Shown here: one piece after another, positions 51,100 to 59,934 of the stretch
Position numbering within the stretch: position 1 is the stretch's first letter
Layout of the letters: every line of letters begins with the position of its first letter
Source of the DNA: Lachnospiraceae bacterium C10
Lineage (GTDB): Bacteria > Bacillota > Clostridia > Lachnospirales > Lachnospiraceae
DNA: 64,000 nucleotides
Direction: 5' to 3'
Assembly: GCA_900100095.1 (NCBI GenBank)
Contig: FMTN01000022.1
Coordinates: forward strand, 1 to 64,000
Notes under the pieces: model-generated
Told to the model about the DNA's origin: nothing
Database searches by the model: none
The model's input: only the letters and a program-made list of their open reading frames with translations
Position numbers and translations under genes: made by a program

Positions 51100-53231
51100 C
51101 ACATCATCTCCGTATCTTTCATACGTTTTTCCATATAATGATTTAAATCTGCAAAAGGCATTCGGATCCAGATTCCGATGGTCAGCGCCACCAGAATAAA
51201 AGAGGAAAGCTGCAGCAACAGGATCCAGTATTCTTTTCCGTTCATCCCTGCCACACATTCCCGTAATGCGTTGATGGCATACGGGAACGGGAAGAAGATG
51301 TAGACTTTACGGAAAAACTCAGGCAACAGTTCTATTGGATAGGTTCCGCTGGAACCTGCAATCTGAAGTACCACAAGAACCACCGCCAGAGCTTTACCTA
51401 CATCTCCAAAGGACGCAACCAGAGCATAGATCAGCAATGTGAACGTAAAACTTGTAAATGCTGACGCAAGCCAGAAAAAGAACACAGATGCACACTGCAC
51501 CTTCAAAATCACCAGATCACCCCAGACGATGATAGCCGTCTGAAACTGTCCCAGGACAGCAAAGATCATAAATCTACCAAGGAAAAGCTGATATCCCTTC
51601 GCTTCCGGATACTTACTAGCCGTCGGATGAGTTCCCATAACAGCTGTCAGGATCAGGGCACCGACCCAGATGGCAAGAATCGTATAAAACGGAGTAACTG
51701 CCGATCCATAGTTCTTCACCGGATATTCGATCCTGGTGGTCACCTTTACCGGATCTGCAAAGAAATCCCCAAGACTCTCAGGATTACCGGAAAGAGTCTT
51801 TAGCAGAACCTCTCCACGTTCATCCTCTTTTGCCTGTTCCACCCGGTCAATCACAGAGGCAATTCTTTGATCGATCACATCCAAAGCCTCCGTTGTTTTG
51901 TCCAGACTCTGATCCGCTGATCCAACGGTCTCCTTTAATGCCCCGAACACATTTCCCATTCCGGAAAGGGTCTTCGACATCTTCTGCATCACCTCAGAGG
52001 AATCCGCAAGTACATCTTCCACGCTGTCGATGCTGCTGTTCAGCTGCGGAATGAACCGGTTGTCAAACTGCTTTTTGATGTCATCCACTTTTAAAAGAGC
52101 ATCTTCCACCTTCTGCAGTGCAGCCTGACGCTTTTTTTCAAGGACTGCACTTCCGCCTTCTGCTTTTTGGATTCCCAGCAAAAGCCGATCCAACGCCTTT
52201 ATGGAAGTACTCATGGATTCATAGCTGCTTCTGAGGGCTATTGCATCCACTCCCGTAACATCCGTGACGGTAGCATCCTTTAATGCTTTAAGATCCCGTC
52301 GCAAACGGTCTACATCGCCGGATGTTTTCTTTGCATTCGTCTCGATTGTTTTCACATCCGATGTGACCTTTGCCTCCTTTAAATCGGCCTTCATATTGGA
52401 AAGCAACCGGTTGACATCTTTCATTGCAGCGGAGACCAAAACTGCATAATCATTCACAACATCCTGAGACTTATCGATCTCATCCTCCGCCCGGTCCACA
52501 TCCTTCGCGCTTTTCGTAACAGCCTTACTCAAAGTTGTGGTGTCCTTCCCGGCTGTGACCAGAGCATCCTTTAAGATCACATTTCCCTTCTTGACCGCAA
52601 CGATCATCTTCTTGTAATCATGGATATCGCTTCGCATCCCCTTAAGACTCCCAAGAATCTTCTCCACCGAATCCCCGCTGTCCAACTTCACTGACACATC
52701 ATTGGCCTCTTTAAAAACCTTCTCGGAAATAATCCGGATATAGGCCTCATTCAACTTCGATTGCAAATTGCCGGCAACGGTATCCGTTATCTTTCCTGCC
52801 ACGGCATTCTTTTTCTGATTCTGGTAGAAATACAGTGTCGGCCGCTCCACATTCTCTGTAAAAACATGGTACATCCGGTATGTAAAATCCGTCGGAACAA
52901 TCAAAGCTGCGTAATATTCACCGGACCGCACACCTTCCACAGCCTTCTTTTTGGATGAGAGAACCCGGCTGTCGATCGCCTTGTTCTCCTGCAGACTCAA
53001 GGCGATGGAATTTCCTGCATTGACCTTCTTTCCACCCTCACCGACGTATCCCTTATCCATAGAAACCACTGCGATCTTCAGGTTGCCGGTTCTTGCATAG
53101 GGATCCCAATTGGAATAGATATTCAGCCAGGCATATAGCGCCGGAAGGAAACAGACCCCAATCACAATCACGAGGGCAAAAAAACTACGAAAAAGATTTT
53201 TTATATCTGTAATAAAAATTCGTTTTATCAT
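51099..53231 (-). CDS. YhgE/Pip family membrane protein, first of pair
   Basis: 710 residues: MIKRIFITDIKNLFRSFFAL, then the typical NIYSNWDPYARTGNLKIAVV and SRVLSSKKKAVEGVRSGEYY, a long coiled-coil region, and C-terminal ABC-2-like helices (PFYTILAIWVGALILTAVM and following). Paralogue of 48489-50642; the two may form a heteromer with the small protein encoded between them. Confidence 0.92.
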   Translation of the reverse strand: MIKRIFITDIKNLFRSFFALVIVIGVCFLPALYAWLNIYSNWDPYARTGNLKIAVVSMDKGYVGEGGKKVNAGNSIALSLQENKAIDSRVLSSKKKAVEGVRSGEYYAALIVPTDFTYRMYHVFTENVERPTLYFYQNQKKNAVAGKITDTVAGNLQSKLNEAYIRIISEKVFKEANDVSVKLDSGDSVEKILGSLKGMRSDIHDYKKMIVAVKKGNVILKDALVTAGKDTTTLSKAVTKSAKDVDRAEDEIDKSQDVVNDYAVLVSAAMKDVNRLLSNMKADLKEAKVTSDVKTIETNAKKTSGDVDRLRRDLKALKDATVTDVTGVDAIALRSSYESMSTSIKALDRLLLGIQKAEGGSAVLEKKRQAALQKVEDALLKVDDIKKQFDNRFIPQLNSSIDSVEDVLADSSEVMQKMSKTLSGMGNVFGALKETVGSADQSLDKTTEALDVIDQRIASVIDRVEQAKEDERGEVLLKTLSGNPESLGDFFADPVKVTTRIEYPVKNYGSAVTPFYTILAIWVGALILTAVMGTHPTASKYPEAKGYQLFLGRFMIFAVLGQFQTAIIVWGDLVILKVQCASVFFFWLASAFTSFTFTLLIYALVASFGDVGKALAVVLVVLQIAGSSGTYPIELLPEFFRKVYIFFPFPYAINALRECVAGMNGKEYWILLLQLSSFILVALTIGIWIRMPFADLNHYMEKRMKDTEMM

Positions 53232-53389
53232 ATACTTACTCTTTTTTTCTATCTGTTTTTACGTATCACCTTATATCTTATTGCAACAAACGAACGCTTT
53301 CAACCAAAATACGCCATTCCTCTACCTGCTATTAACGGTAAAGGAATGACGTTGTTCTCACTAGTTATGGCTTTGTAAAAGAAACGCCT

Positions 53390-55039
53390 TCATCGCTTCT
53401 TAAGGGCACCTTTATTCACGCAGTTTGTAATTTTGGTATTCTGGTTATAACCTAATATTCCCGGCTTATTCTCACCACCCTTGATTCCGATGATGGTCCC
53501 TGTATTCTTGCAGGATGCAATAACGTTCTTATTGTTTTTTACCTGCCAGTTGCCGGACAAACTTACAATTCCGCTGGCCCACCAGTCTCCGGTTATGGTA
53601 CCTGTATTTTTACAGTTTTTAACAGTGCTGTAAAACTTCTTGGACTGCTCCATAATATTAACAATTCCAACAGCACTGGAAAGACCATCTTTTCCTCCAC
53701 TTTTGATCTCTCCGGAATTCGTACAGTTTAAAATGATGGATCGATACGACTCACACGAAAGTGTATTTGCAATGCCTGCTGCTGCACATCCGGAATAATC
53801 GTGTACAAAGGTCTCTATATTTTTGATTTTACCAGTATTCTTGCAGTTGACCGCCTTCTTATTTACGACATTTGCAATTCCTGCGGTGTTACGTGTATCG
53901 ATGGCTTCAATCGTACCGGTATTTTTGCAGTTTTTAATTATACCGGTTAAATCATTTGTAATACCGGCAACGGAATAAATATCGTTTGCTACAAGTTTTC
54001 CCGAGTTCTGGCATTTATCAAAATTACAAATTGCATAGCCGGCTTCGATTCCAGCAACATAGCCAGACTGTCGTTCATCCTTGTGCCATTTTGATTTAAC
54101 CGTAATCTTACCCTGATTTTGACAGGCATAATACTTATCTGTATTCTTTTGATTCTCTAAATAGCTTCCGCTTCCGGAAATACCTGCCACTGTGTAAAAC
54201 GCATCCTTATTCGGAGCCAAAACCGTTACAGACGCCTTATTGACAAGATTTTTCGCTCCTCCATCTGTGCATCCGAACATGGCTCCTACGCACATGGACC
54301 GTTCACCCTTTTTATATCCAACTGATACATTAACTTTTCCCTGGGTCAAGCAGTTTTTTGCATCTCCCTGAAAATGTCCGCAAAGCATACCATATACTCC
54401 GATCCCGTCAATGGTCATTGTGGTATTTGCTGTTATATTTTCGAACTTCGAGGTATACGCCCAGTTTGTAAGACCACCGTATCTAAGTTCACTTCCATAA
54501 TTCGATGAGGCTGCATAATCTTTCTTGCTTTTGATGGTATAAGAAATCTTACTGTTCAAAAAATCAACATTGGAAAGCTTCGCATCAAAAACCTCTTTTG
54601 CAATTAACGGTGTGTTCTTAAGCTTGCAGTGACGAAATGAGATGTTTTTGATTTCTGTTCCGTTTACTCTGTTAAATAACGGATTCCCCGTCGAAGAAAT
54701 GTTATTGACACTGTGTCCATTTCCGTTGATTTTACAATTTGTCAGGCCAAGCTTCGGTTTCGTTAAAGGTTTTGTACTGTCATAATTAATATCTTTGACT
54801 AGAACAAAATAGGTCTCACGGTAGTCCGTATGCTCGTAACCGTCGTCCACCTTCAAATTACCTCTAAGAATCTCAAACTCTTCCACCGTGGCAATCTGAT
54901 AGGGATCTGCCTTCGTTCCGGTTCCGCCATGAAAGCCTTCGATAACATCCGCCGCCAAAGCTTCCGTTCGATGACCAAAAAACAGAATTCCCATGACCAA
55001 TGTCATGAAAACCAAACCTGCTTTGATACTCTTTTTCAT
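53390..55039 (-). CDS. Secreted repeat protein (GLUG-like repeats)
   Basis: 549 residues from the ATG at 55039 (after AAAGAGGAGGGTATTGAA). Signal peptide MKKSIKAGLVFMTLVMGILF ending near ALA-AD, then GTGTKADPYQIATVEEFE, the usual opener of GLUG/peptidase-like beta-helix proteins. It continues with at least eight repeats of the form NCKNTGTI or CQNSGKL spaced 30-45 residues, which suggests a right-handed beta-helix. Likely a surface or secreted adhesin. No anchor motif is seen. Confidence 0.85.
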   Translation of the reverse strand: MKKSIKAGLVFMTLVMGILFFGHRTEALAADVIEGFHGGTGTKADPYQIATVEEFEILRGNLKVDDGYEHTDYRETYFVLVKDINYDSTKPLTKPKLGLTNCKINGNGHSVNNISSTGNPLFNRVNGTEIKNISFRHCKLKNTPLIAKEVFDAKLSNVDFLNSKISYTIKSKKDYAASSNYGSELRYGGLTNWAYTSKFENITANTTMTIDGIGVYGMLCGHFQGDAKNCLTQGKVNVSVGYKKGERSMCVGAMFGCTDGGAKNLVNKASVTVLAPNKDAFYTVAGISGSGSYLENQKNTDKYYACQNQGKITVKSKWHKDERQSGYVAGIEAGYAICNFDKCQNSGKLVANDIYSVAGITNDLTGIIKNCKNTGTIEAIDTRNTAGIANVVNKKAVNCKNTGKIKNIETFVHDYSGCAAAGIANTLSCESYRSIILNCTNSGEIKSGGKDGLSSAVGIVNIMEQSKKFYSTVKNCKNTGTITGDWWASGIVSLSGNWQVKNNKNVIASCKNTGTIIGIKGGENKPGILGYNQNTKITNCVNKGALKKR

Positions 55040-55093
55040 TTCAATACCCTCCTCTTTGTCAATTATGTTCCATAATACCAATTTTTTAACATA

Positions 55094-55119
55094 AAAGGAA
55101 GCTCTGATGAGCTTCCTTT
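55094..55119. terminator. Bidirectional terminator hairpin
   Basis: AAAGGAAGCTC-TGAT-GAGCTTCCTTT. A/T runs on both sides; it would end hcp transcripts on the minus strand. Confidence 0.8.
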
Positions 55120-55142
55120 CTGACAATTCTATTCCACTGCGT

Positions 55143-55164
55143 CAAGACTCGCTCGCGAGTCTTG
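55143..55164. repeat. Palindrome after hcp
   Basis: CAAGACTCGC-TC-GCGAGTCTTG, 14 bp downstream of the hcp stop and before the terminator. GC-rich, no T run. Confidence 0.6.
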
Positions 55165-55177
55165 CGCGCCGACTGAG

Positions 55178-56809
55178 TTAAAAAAATAAGTTCATATCCT
55201 CTTCCACCGTTGTAATTCCTGCAATACCAAAATTCTCAACCAGTACCTTGGCAACGTTTGGTGAAAGGAAGGCCGGAAGTGTTGGTCCAAGATGGATATT
55301 CTTCACTCCCAGATAAAGTAATGCCAACAGAACAATGACAGCTTTCTGTTCGTACCACGAAATATTGTAAACAATTGGAAGTTCATTCACATCATCAAGT
55401 CCAAATACTTCCTTAAGCTTCAATGCAATAAGTGCAAGGGAATAGGAATCATTACACTGTCCTGCATCAAGAACTCTCGGAATTCCTCCAATCTCACCCA
55501 AAGCAAGCTTGTTATACTTGTACTTTGCACATCCGGCTGTAAGAATAACGGAATCCTTTGGAAGAGCCTTGGCAAAATCCGAATAATAACTTCTGCTTCC
55601 CGCTCTACCATCGCAACCTGCCATAACGACAAATTTCCTGATTGCTCCGGACTTGACTGCCTCTACGATTTTATCCGCAAGAGCAAATACCTGCTCATGT
55701 GCAAAACCACCTGTAATGGTACCTGTCTCAATTTCTTCCGGCGCTTCGCATTTCTTTGCAAGTTCAATGATCTCTGAAAAATCCTTGTTCTGTCCGTATG
55801 CACCATCGATATGCCTGCATCCCGGATAACCCGTTGCACCGGTCGTAAATAATCTGTCCTTATAGGAATCTGACGGTGGAACAATACAGTTTGTTGTCAT
55901 AAGGATTGGACCATGGAATGATTCAAACTCCTCTTTCTGCTTCCACCAGGCGTTTCCATAGTTTCCTGCAAAGTTATCATACTTTTTAAAGAACGGATAA
56001 TAGTGAGCCGGCAACATTTCGGAATGCGTATAAACATCAACACCGCTGCCCTGTGTCTGTTCCAACAGCATCTCAAGGTCCTTTAAATCATGGCCGGAAA
56101 CGAGAATACCCGGATTGCTTCTAACACCAAGATCCACTTCCGTAATCTCGGGATTTCCGTATGCAGAAGTATTCGCCTCATCCAAAAGTGCCATTCCATC
56201 CACACCATATTTACCGCATGTAAGTGCAAGATTAACGTAATCCTCAACAGACAAACGATCATCTAACGTCTTTGCAAGTGCTTCCTGTAAAAAAGCATCA
56301 ACTTCCGCATTATCCTTAAGGAGTGCGTTTGCATGCTTGGAATAAGCAGCAAGACCTTTGAGACCGTATGTAATAAGTTCACGAAGAGAGCGAATATCCT
56401 CATCCTTTGTTGAAAGAACACCAACTGTTTTTGCCTTCTCTTCAAAAGATGACACATCCCCGTTCCAAAGAGCTGCCTCCGGTAAATGATCCTGATGGAC
56501 AAGTTCAGCCAGCAACTTCTCTTTTGTTGCAAGCGTATCAACTATCTTTGCAGTGATTGCAGTTTTATCAAAATTTGCATTTGTAATTGTCGTAAAAAGA
56601 TTCACAGAAACCATATGATTGACATGTTCATCCACCGGCTTTCCTTCTGCCCGAAGAGCTGTTGTTACAGCAGAAAGTCCCTTGGTCACATACACAAGCA
56701 GATCCTGTAAATTTGCAACTTCCGGTGTCTTTCCGCAAACTCCTGCCTTCGTGCATCCGCTACAACCGGCTGTTTCCTGACACTGATAACAAAACATTGT
56801 ATTTTCCAT
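55178..56809 (-). CDS. hcp: Hydroxylamine reductase / hybrid-cluster protein
   Basis: 543 residues. N-terminal cysteine motif [20 protein letters not shown] binds the cubane cluster; the hybrid cluster ligands follow ([63 protein letters not shown]). The enzyme handles hydroxylamine or, more likely in vivo, nitric oxide in anaerobes. Divergent from a Crp/Fnr regulator with a shared operator. Full length, typical of class I/II Hcp. Confidence 0.97.
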   Translation of the reverse strand: MENTMFCYQCQETAGCSGCTKAGVCGKTPEVANLQDLLVYVTKGLSAVTTALRAEGKPVDEHVNHMVSVNLFTTITNANFDKTAITAKIVDTLATKEKLLAELVHQDHLPEAALWNGDVSSFEEKAKTVGVLSTKDEDIRSLRELITYGLKGLAAYSKHANALLKDNAEVDAFLQEALAKTLDDRLSVEDYVNLALTCGKYGVDGMALLDEANTSAYGNPEITEVDLGVRSNPGILVSGHDLKDLEMLLEQTQGSGVDVYTHSEMLPAHYYPFFKKYDNFAGNYGNAWWKQKEEFESFHGPILMTTNCIVPPSDSYKDRLFTTGATGYPGCRHIDGAYGQNKDFSEIIELAKKCEAPEEIETGTITGGFAHEQVFALADKIVEAVKSGAIRKFVVMAGCDGRAGSRSYYSDFAKALPKDSVILTAGCAKYKYNKLALGEIGGIPRVLDAGQCNDSYSLALIALKLKEVFGLDDVNELPIVYNISWYEQKAVIVLLALLYLGVKNIHLGPTLPAFLSPNVAKVLVENFGIAGITTVEEDMNLFF

Positions 56810-56850
56810 TTCCTGACTCCTTATAAACGATTTGTCTTTCGATGGTTAAC

Positions 56851-56894
56851 AATATAATCCTCATCGCGTCTCAAAGATGTTGCAAATGCAACTT
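56851..56894 (-). promoter_or_regulatory. Crp/Fnr-type operator and hcp promoter
   Basis: ATGTTGCAAATGCAACTT (56877-56894) shares 14 of 14 core bases with the DUF438 gene site. A minus-strand TATATT (56856-56851) would place transcription start about 41.5 bp from the operator centre, the class II activator position. The divergent regulator gene begins 49 bp to the right, so it may control itself too. Confidence 0.7.
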
Positions 56895-56942
56895 TTCTGA
56901 TATACAATCATATAACACTCATATTTCGAAAGGACACATTCT

Positions 56943-57608
56943 ATGGAAAAGGAAATTCAATATTCAGAAATAGAACTTTTTGAGAATATCAATCGAGATG
57001 ACCTGGACAAGCTTCTCCTTTGTATTCGTTCATTTAAGAAAAAATTTAAAAAAGACGAAACCATTTATATGGAGGCCGATCAGATTGCTTATGTCGGAAT
57101 CGTTTTATCCGGAAGCGTTCATATGATTAAGACCGATATCTGGGGAAACAGTTCTTTGTTTACTTTCTATAAACCCGGTGAGCTCTTTGGAGAAAGCTTT
57201 GCTGTACAAAAAGATATCTCCTCCTCCGTTCTTTTTACTGCAGCAGAAAGCACTACCGTTTTATTTTTAGCGGCATCCAATATCATACATTCCTGTCCGA
57301 ATACCTGCAGCTTTCATGCACAGATTGCAACGAATCTCTTTCACTTATTAGGAACAAAGAACCAGAAATTTATAGATAAAATAGAAATACTTTCCAAAGG
57401 AAGTATCCGGGAAAAACTGTTAGCCTACATATCGCATCTTTCCCTGGAACAGAATTCCAGATATGTAGTATCTCCGCTCTCGCGCCTGGCCCTGGCGGAA
57501 TATTTATCCGTGAACAGAAGCGCCATGATCCGGGAATTATCGAAGATGCGGGATGAAGGTATCATTGATTTTGACAAGAACTATTTTTTTGTAAAGGAAA
57601 GTGATTGA
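56943..57608 (+). CDS. Crp/Fnr-family transcriptional regulator of hcp
   Basis: 221 residues: cyclic-nucleotide-binding-like barrel (YVGIVLSGSVHMIKTDIWGN, FYKPGELFGESFAVQKDIS), dimer helix, and HTH (SRLALAEYLSVNRSAMIREL). No N-terminal Fnr cysteine cluster is present; its Cys residues (SCPNTCSF) lie elsewhere. Its place beside hcp suggests an HcpR/NO-responsive type of role, perhaps through heme or a thiol, which is inference. Confidence 0.93.
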   Translation: MEKEIQYSEIELFENINRDDLDKLLLCIRSFKKKFKKDETIYMEADQIAYVGIVLSGSVHMIKTDIWGNSSLFTFYKPGELFGESFAVQKDISSSVLFTAAESTTVLFLAASNIIHSCPNTCSFHAQIATNLFHLLGTKNQKFIDKIEILSKGSIREKLLAYISHLSLEQNSRYVVSPLSRLALAEYLSVNRSAMIRELSKMRDEGIIDFDKNYFFVKESD

Positions 57609-57621
57609 TCCACTTTCCTTT
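57593..57621. terminator. Hairpin between convergent genes
   Basis: AAAGGAAAGTG / CACTTTCCTTT over the stop of the regulator gene, just before the MazG-like stop. Works as a stem in both directions, though T runs are short. Confidence 0.6.
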
Positions 57622-57622
57622 A

Positions 57623-57943
57623 TCACAGCTGATCGTACTTTGCTGCACTTCCCCTGGCTTTGTCCACAGGGTATTTCGCTTCGTTCTGAGACATTTTCAT
57701 ATTAATAATTTCATCTGCATCCAGACCAAGCTTATCAAGAAGGTTCTGGCTGTATACCATAACATCTGCCAATTCTTCCTTAACATGCTGCAAATCATAT
57801 GCTTCATCTGACCACTGGAAGCATTCCAGCAATTCTGCAGCTTCAATCACAATGGATTTCGCCAGGTTGGCCGGTGAATGGAACTGATCCCAGTCCCGGT
57901 CCTCTGTAAATCTTCTGATTCTGTCAATTGTTTCCTGTTTCAT
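57623..57943 (-). CDS. MazG-like nucleotide pyrophosphohydrolase
   Basis: 106 residues with the all-alpha NTP pyrophosphatase metal motif: IVIEAAELLECFQW and VKEELADVMVYSQNLLDKLG (EExxE then ExxD). Short single-domain forms like this hydrolyse dCTP or other non-canonical dNTPs (house-cleaning). Monocistronic. Confidence 0.93.
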   Translation of the reverse strand: MKQETIDRIRRFTEDRDWDQFHSPANLAKSIVIEAAELLECFQWSDEAYDLQHVKEELADVMVYSQNLLDKLGLDADEIINMKMSQNEAKYPVDKARGSAAKYDQL

Positions 57944-57956
57944 GTTCTCCTACTCC

Positions 57957-57992
57957 AAACAAAAACCCCTACCTCATTCGAGATAGAGGTCT
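57957..57992 (-). terminator. Terminator after the RpiB-like gene
   Basis: Minus strand ACCTCTATCTC-GAAT-GAGGTAGGGGT followed by TTTTTG, 10 bp from the stop at 58001. Confidence 0.85.
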
Positions 57993-58000
57993 TGAACCAT

Positions 58001-58462
58001 TTACTTTACCGGCACACAATGCTTGTCATTGATGTCACATACCTTCTGCACTCTTCGGCGATACTTTTCTTCCATGAGCGGCTCGGTTGTAAGCCAGGTC
58101 TTTACGACTTCCATACTCATAAGGCCACCGATGATCTTCGCTCCAAGGCAGAGAATATTCGAGTCCGTATGCTGTCTTGCAAGGGTCGCACACAAAGGAT
58201 CCTGACAGACTGCAGCATAACATCCATTGATTTTATTGGCAATCAATGCACTTCCATATCCGACACCATCACAGAAAATTCCCCGGTCACATTCGCCTTT
58301 TGCAACCGCTAATGCTGCAGGATATACAAAATCGGACAGATCACAGGACTCCTGATCAAATGTTCCAAAATCTCTCACTTCATGTCCCTGTGAAATCAGA
58401 TACGCCTTAATTTCTTCCTTCATTTCTGTTCCGGCGTGATCGTTTGCCATTGCTATTACCAT
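58001..58462 (-). CDS. RpiB/LacA/LacB-family sugar-phosphate isomerase
   Basis: 153 residues: MVIAMANDHAGTEMKEEIKA start, DFGTFDQESCDLSDFVYP, and the catalytic FCDGVGYGSALIANK (Cys base). Interconverts ribose 5-phosphate/ribulose 5-phosphate or related aldose-ketose phosphates. Gly-for-Thr changes in the usual CGTGIG motif make the substrate uncertain. Good ATAGGAGGTAATA site. Near glycerate kinase, so perhaps carbohydrate breakdown. Confidence 0.9.
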   Translation of the reverse strand: MVIAMANDHAGTEMKEEIKAYLISQGHEVRDFGTFDQESCDLSDFVYPAALAVAKGECDRGIFCDGVGYGSALIANKINGCYAAVCQDPLCATLARQHTDSNILCLGAKIIGGLMSMEVVKTWLTTEPLMEEKYRRRVQKVCDINDKHCVPVK

Positions 58463-58551
58463 AAAATATATTACCTCCTATCAGAAGTGCCCCTTATTAC
58501 ATTGGCGCCTTCCATATTATACCGTTCTGTCTGAATGAATCATCGGTGCAA

Positions 58552-59697
58552 TCATTTCTCTCGTATTGTATGTATCAGGCGCATCACCTGTTCTGCCGTA
58601 TCCGCCAGGTTATTCTTCGCATTATCACAATCAAGCGCCTGCTCTAAAGTGGTCACCCCCTTTACAATTGAGAAAAAAGCATCGATTCCATTCCTGTTAC
58701 ATTCCATTGCTTCTTCTGTTACTTCACCAGCAAATGCAATTACTATTTTACCATACTTTTTTGCAAGTTTCGCAACTCCTGTCGGTGCTTTTCCCATTGT
58801 GGTCTGAGCATCAAGTTTCCCTTCACCGGTAATAACAAGATCTGCATCCTTTATATCCTGTTCCAGGCTTATTTCATCCAGGATCATTTTGATTCCCGAT
58901 TGTAATGAGGCATTGGTAAAAGTCAAAAATGCGAATCCCAGACCTCCGGCCGCACCGGTTCCCGGATATGCGGGGTCGGCCTTTGGATATTTTTTCTTGG
59001 ATACTGCTGCATAATGACCAAGCCATTGATCCATATCCTTAACCATCGATGGTGTTGCTCCTTTTTGCGGACCATATACAGCACTGCAGCCATTACTTCC
59101 ACACAATGGATTTGTCACGTCACAGGCAATGACAAACTCACACTCTTTAAGTTCCGGAATGACATGTTCATCTGAAATCCTCACAAGTTCTGACAATCCT
59201 TGTGCTCCGAACGGAATCTGCCTGCCATCCCAATCCAAAAATTCATATCCTAAGGCCTGAAGCATCCCCACTCCGCCGTCATTTGTTGCACTTCCACCGA
59301 TTCCTACAAGAAACCGCCTACACCCTTTTATAATGGCGTCGCGAATAACTTCACCTACACCAAAGGTCGTGGCCAAGAGAGGATTCCGCTTCCCCTGCGG
59401 TACCAGTGTAATGCCTGCTGCCCCGCTCATTTCAATCACAGCCGTTCTTTTTTCTTTTATCATTCCATAAATACAACGCACCTGATTGCCCAAAGGGCCA
59501 GTAACCAAAAGTTCCTGCCGTTCCCCTCCCATTCCTTCCATAAGGGCATCTACTGTACCTTCCCCGCCATCAGCAAGTGGTCTGACCACCGTCGTCACCT
59601 CCGGATCTGCCCGTTTCAACCCTACTGCAACAGCACAGCCTGCTTCAAGGGAAGACATACTTCCTTTAAATGAATCCAGAGCAATAACAACCTTCAT
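58552..59697 (-). CDS. Glycerate kinase (GarK/GlxK type)
   Basis: 381 residues from the ATG at 59697 (MKVVIALDSFKGSMSSLEAG), behind AAGGAGAAGTGTGGG. Conserved PLADGGEGTVDAL, GIGGSATNDGGVGMLQALG, LCGSNGCSAVYGPQKGA and GTGAAGGLGFAF. Phosphorylates glycerate with ATP, usually at C2 in this class. Full length. Adjacent RpiB-like gene upstream in the same direction suggests a shared sugar-acid role. Confidence 0.96.
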   Translation of the reverse strand: MKVVIALDSFKGSMSSLEAGCAVAVGLKRADPEVTTVVRPLADGGEGTVDALMEGMGGERQELLVTGPLGNQVRCIYGMIKEKRTAVIEMSGAAGITLVPQGKRNPLLATTFGVGEVIRDAIIKGCRRFLVGIGGSATNDGGVGMLQALGYEFLDWDGRQIPFGAQGLSELVRISDEHVIPELKECEFVIACDVTNPLCGSNGCSAVYGPQKGATPSMVKDMDQWLGHYAAVSKKKYPKADPAYPGTGAAGGLGFAFLTFTNASLQSGIKMILDEISLEQDIKDADLVITGEGKLDAQTTMGKAPTGVAKLAKKYGKIVIAFAGEVTEEAMECNRNGIDAFFSIVKGVTTLEQALDCDNAKNNLADTAEQVMRLIHTIREK

Positions 59698-59749
59698 CCC
59701 ACACTTCTCCTTATCAATCATGTCACATTCTTACCAAATCCAATTTGCC

Positions 59750-59886
59750 AATCGAGTAGGCTGACTCCTACTCGATTTCAACTCTGTTTCACACCTCAAG
59801 GCAAAGCCTTTCGGTGCTCTACAGTCGCCAAAGTCTCCCTTGCAAGCAAGCTTGCAGATGAGACCTTGGCTCGTTGTTATACAAAA
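59750..59886. repeat. Three-hairpin dispersed repeat, copy 2
   Basis: Same 137-bp plan as 29475-29611. In the long stem GCCAAAGTCTC / GAGACCTTGGC two base pairs are exchanged for other pairs relative to copy 1 and one is a mismatch. It lies between two minus-strand genes, 48 bp after the GGDEF stop and upstream of the glycerate kinase start region. Confidence 0.85.
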
Positions 59887-59889
59887 AGA

Positions 59890-59925
59890 AGTGCCGGTTA
59901 ACAACAAACCGTCACTTCGCTTTTA
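59890..59925 (-). terminator. Terminator after the GGDEF gene
   Basis: Minus strand AAGTGACGGTTT ... AACCGGCACTT followed by CTTTTTG. It directly adjoins the three-hairpin repeat, as the other hairpin element does in copy 1. Confidence 0.7.
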
Positions 59926-59934
59926 TCAAATTTA

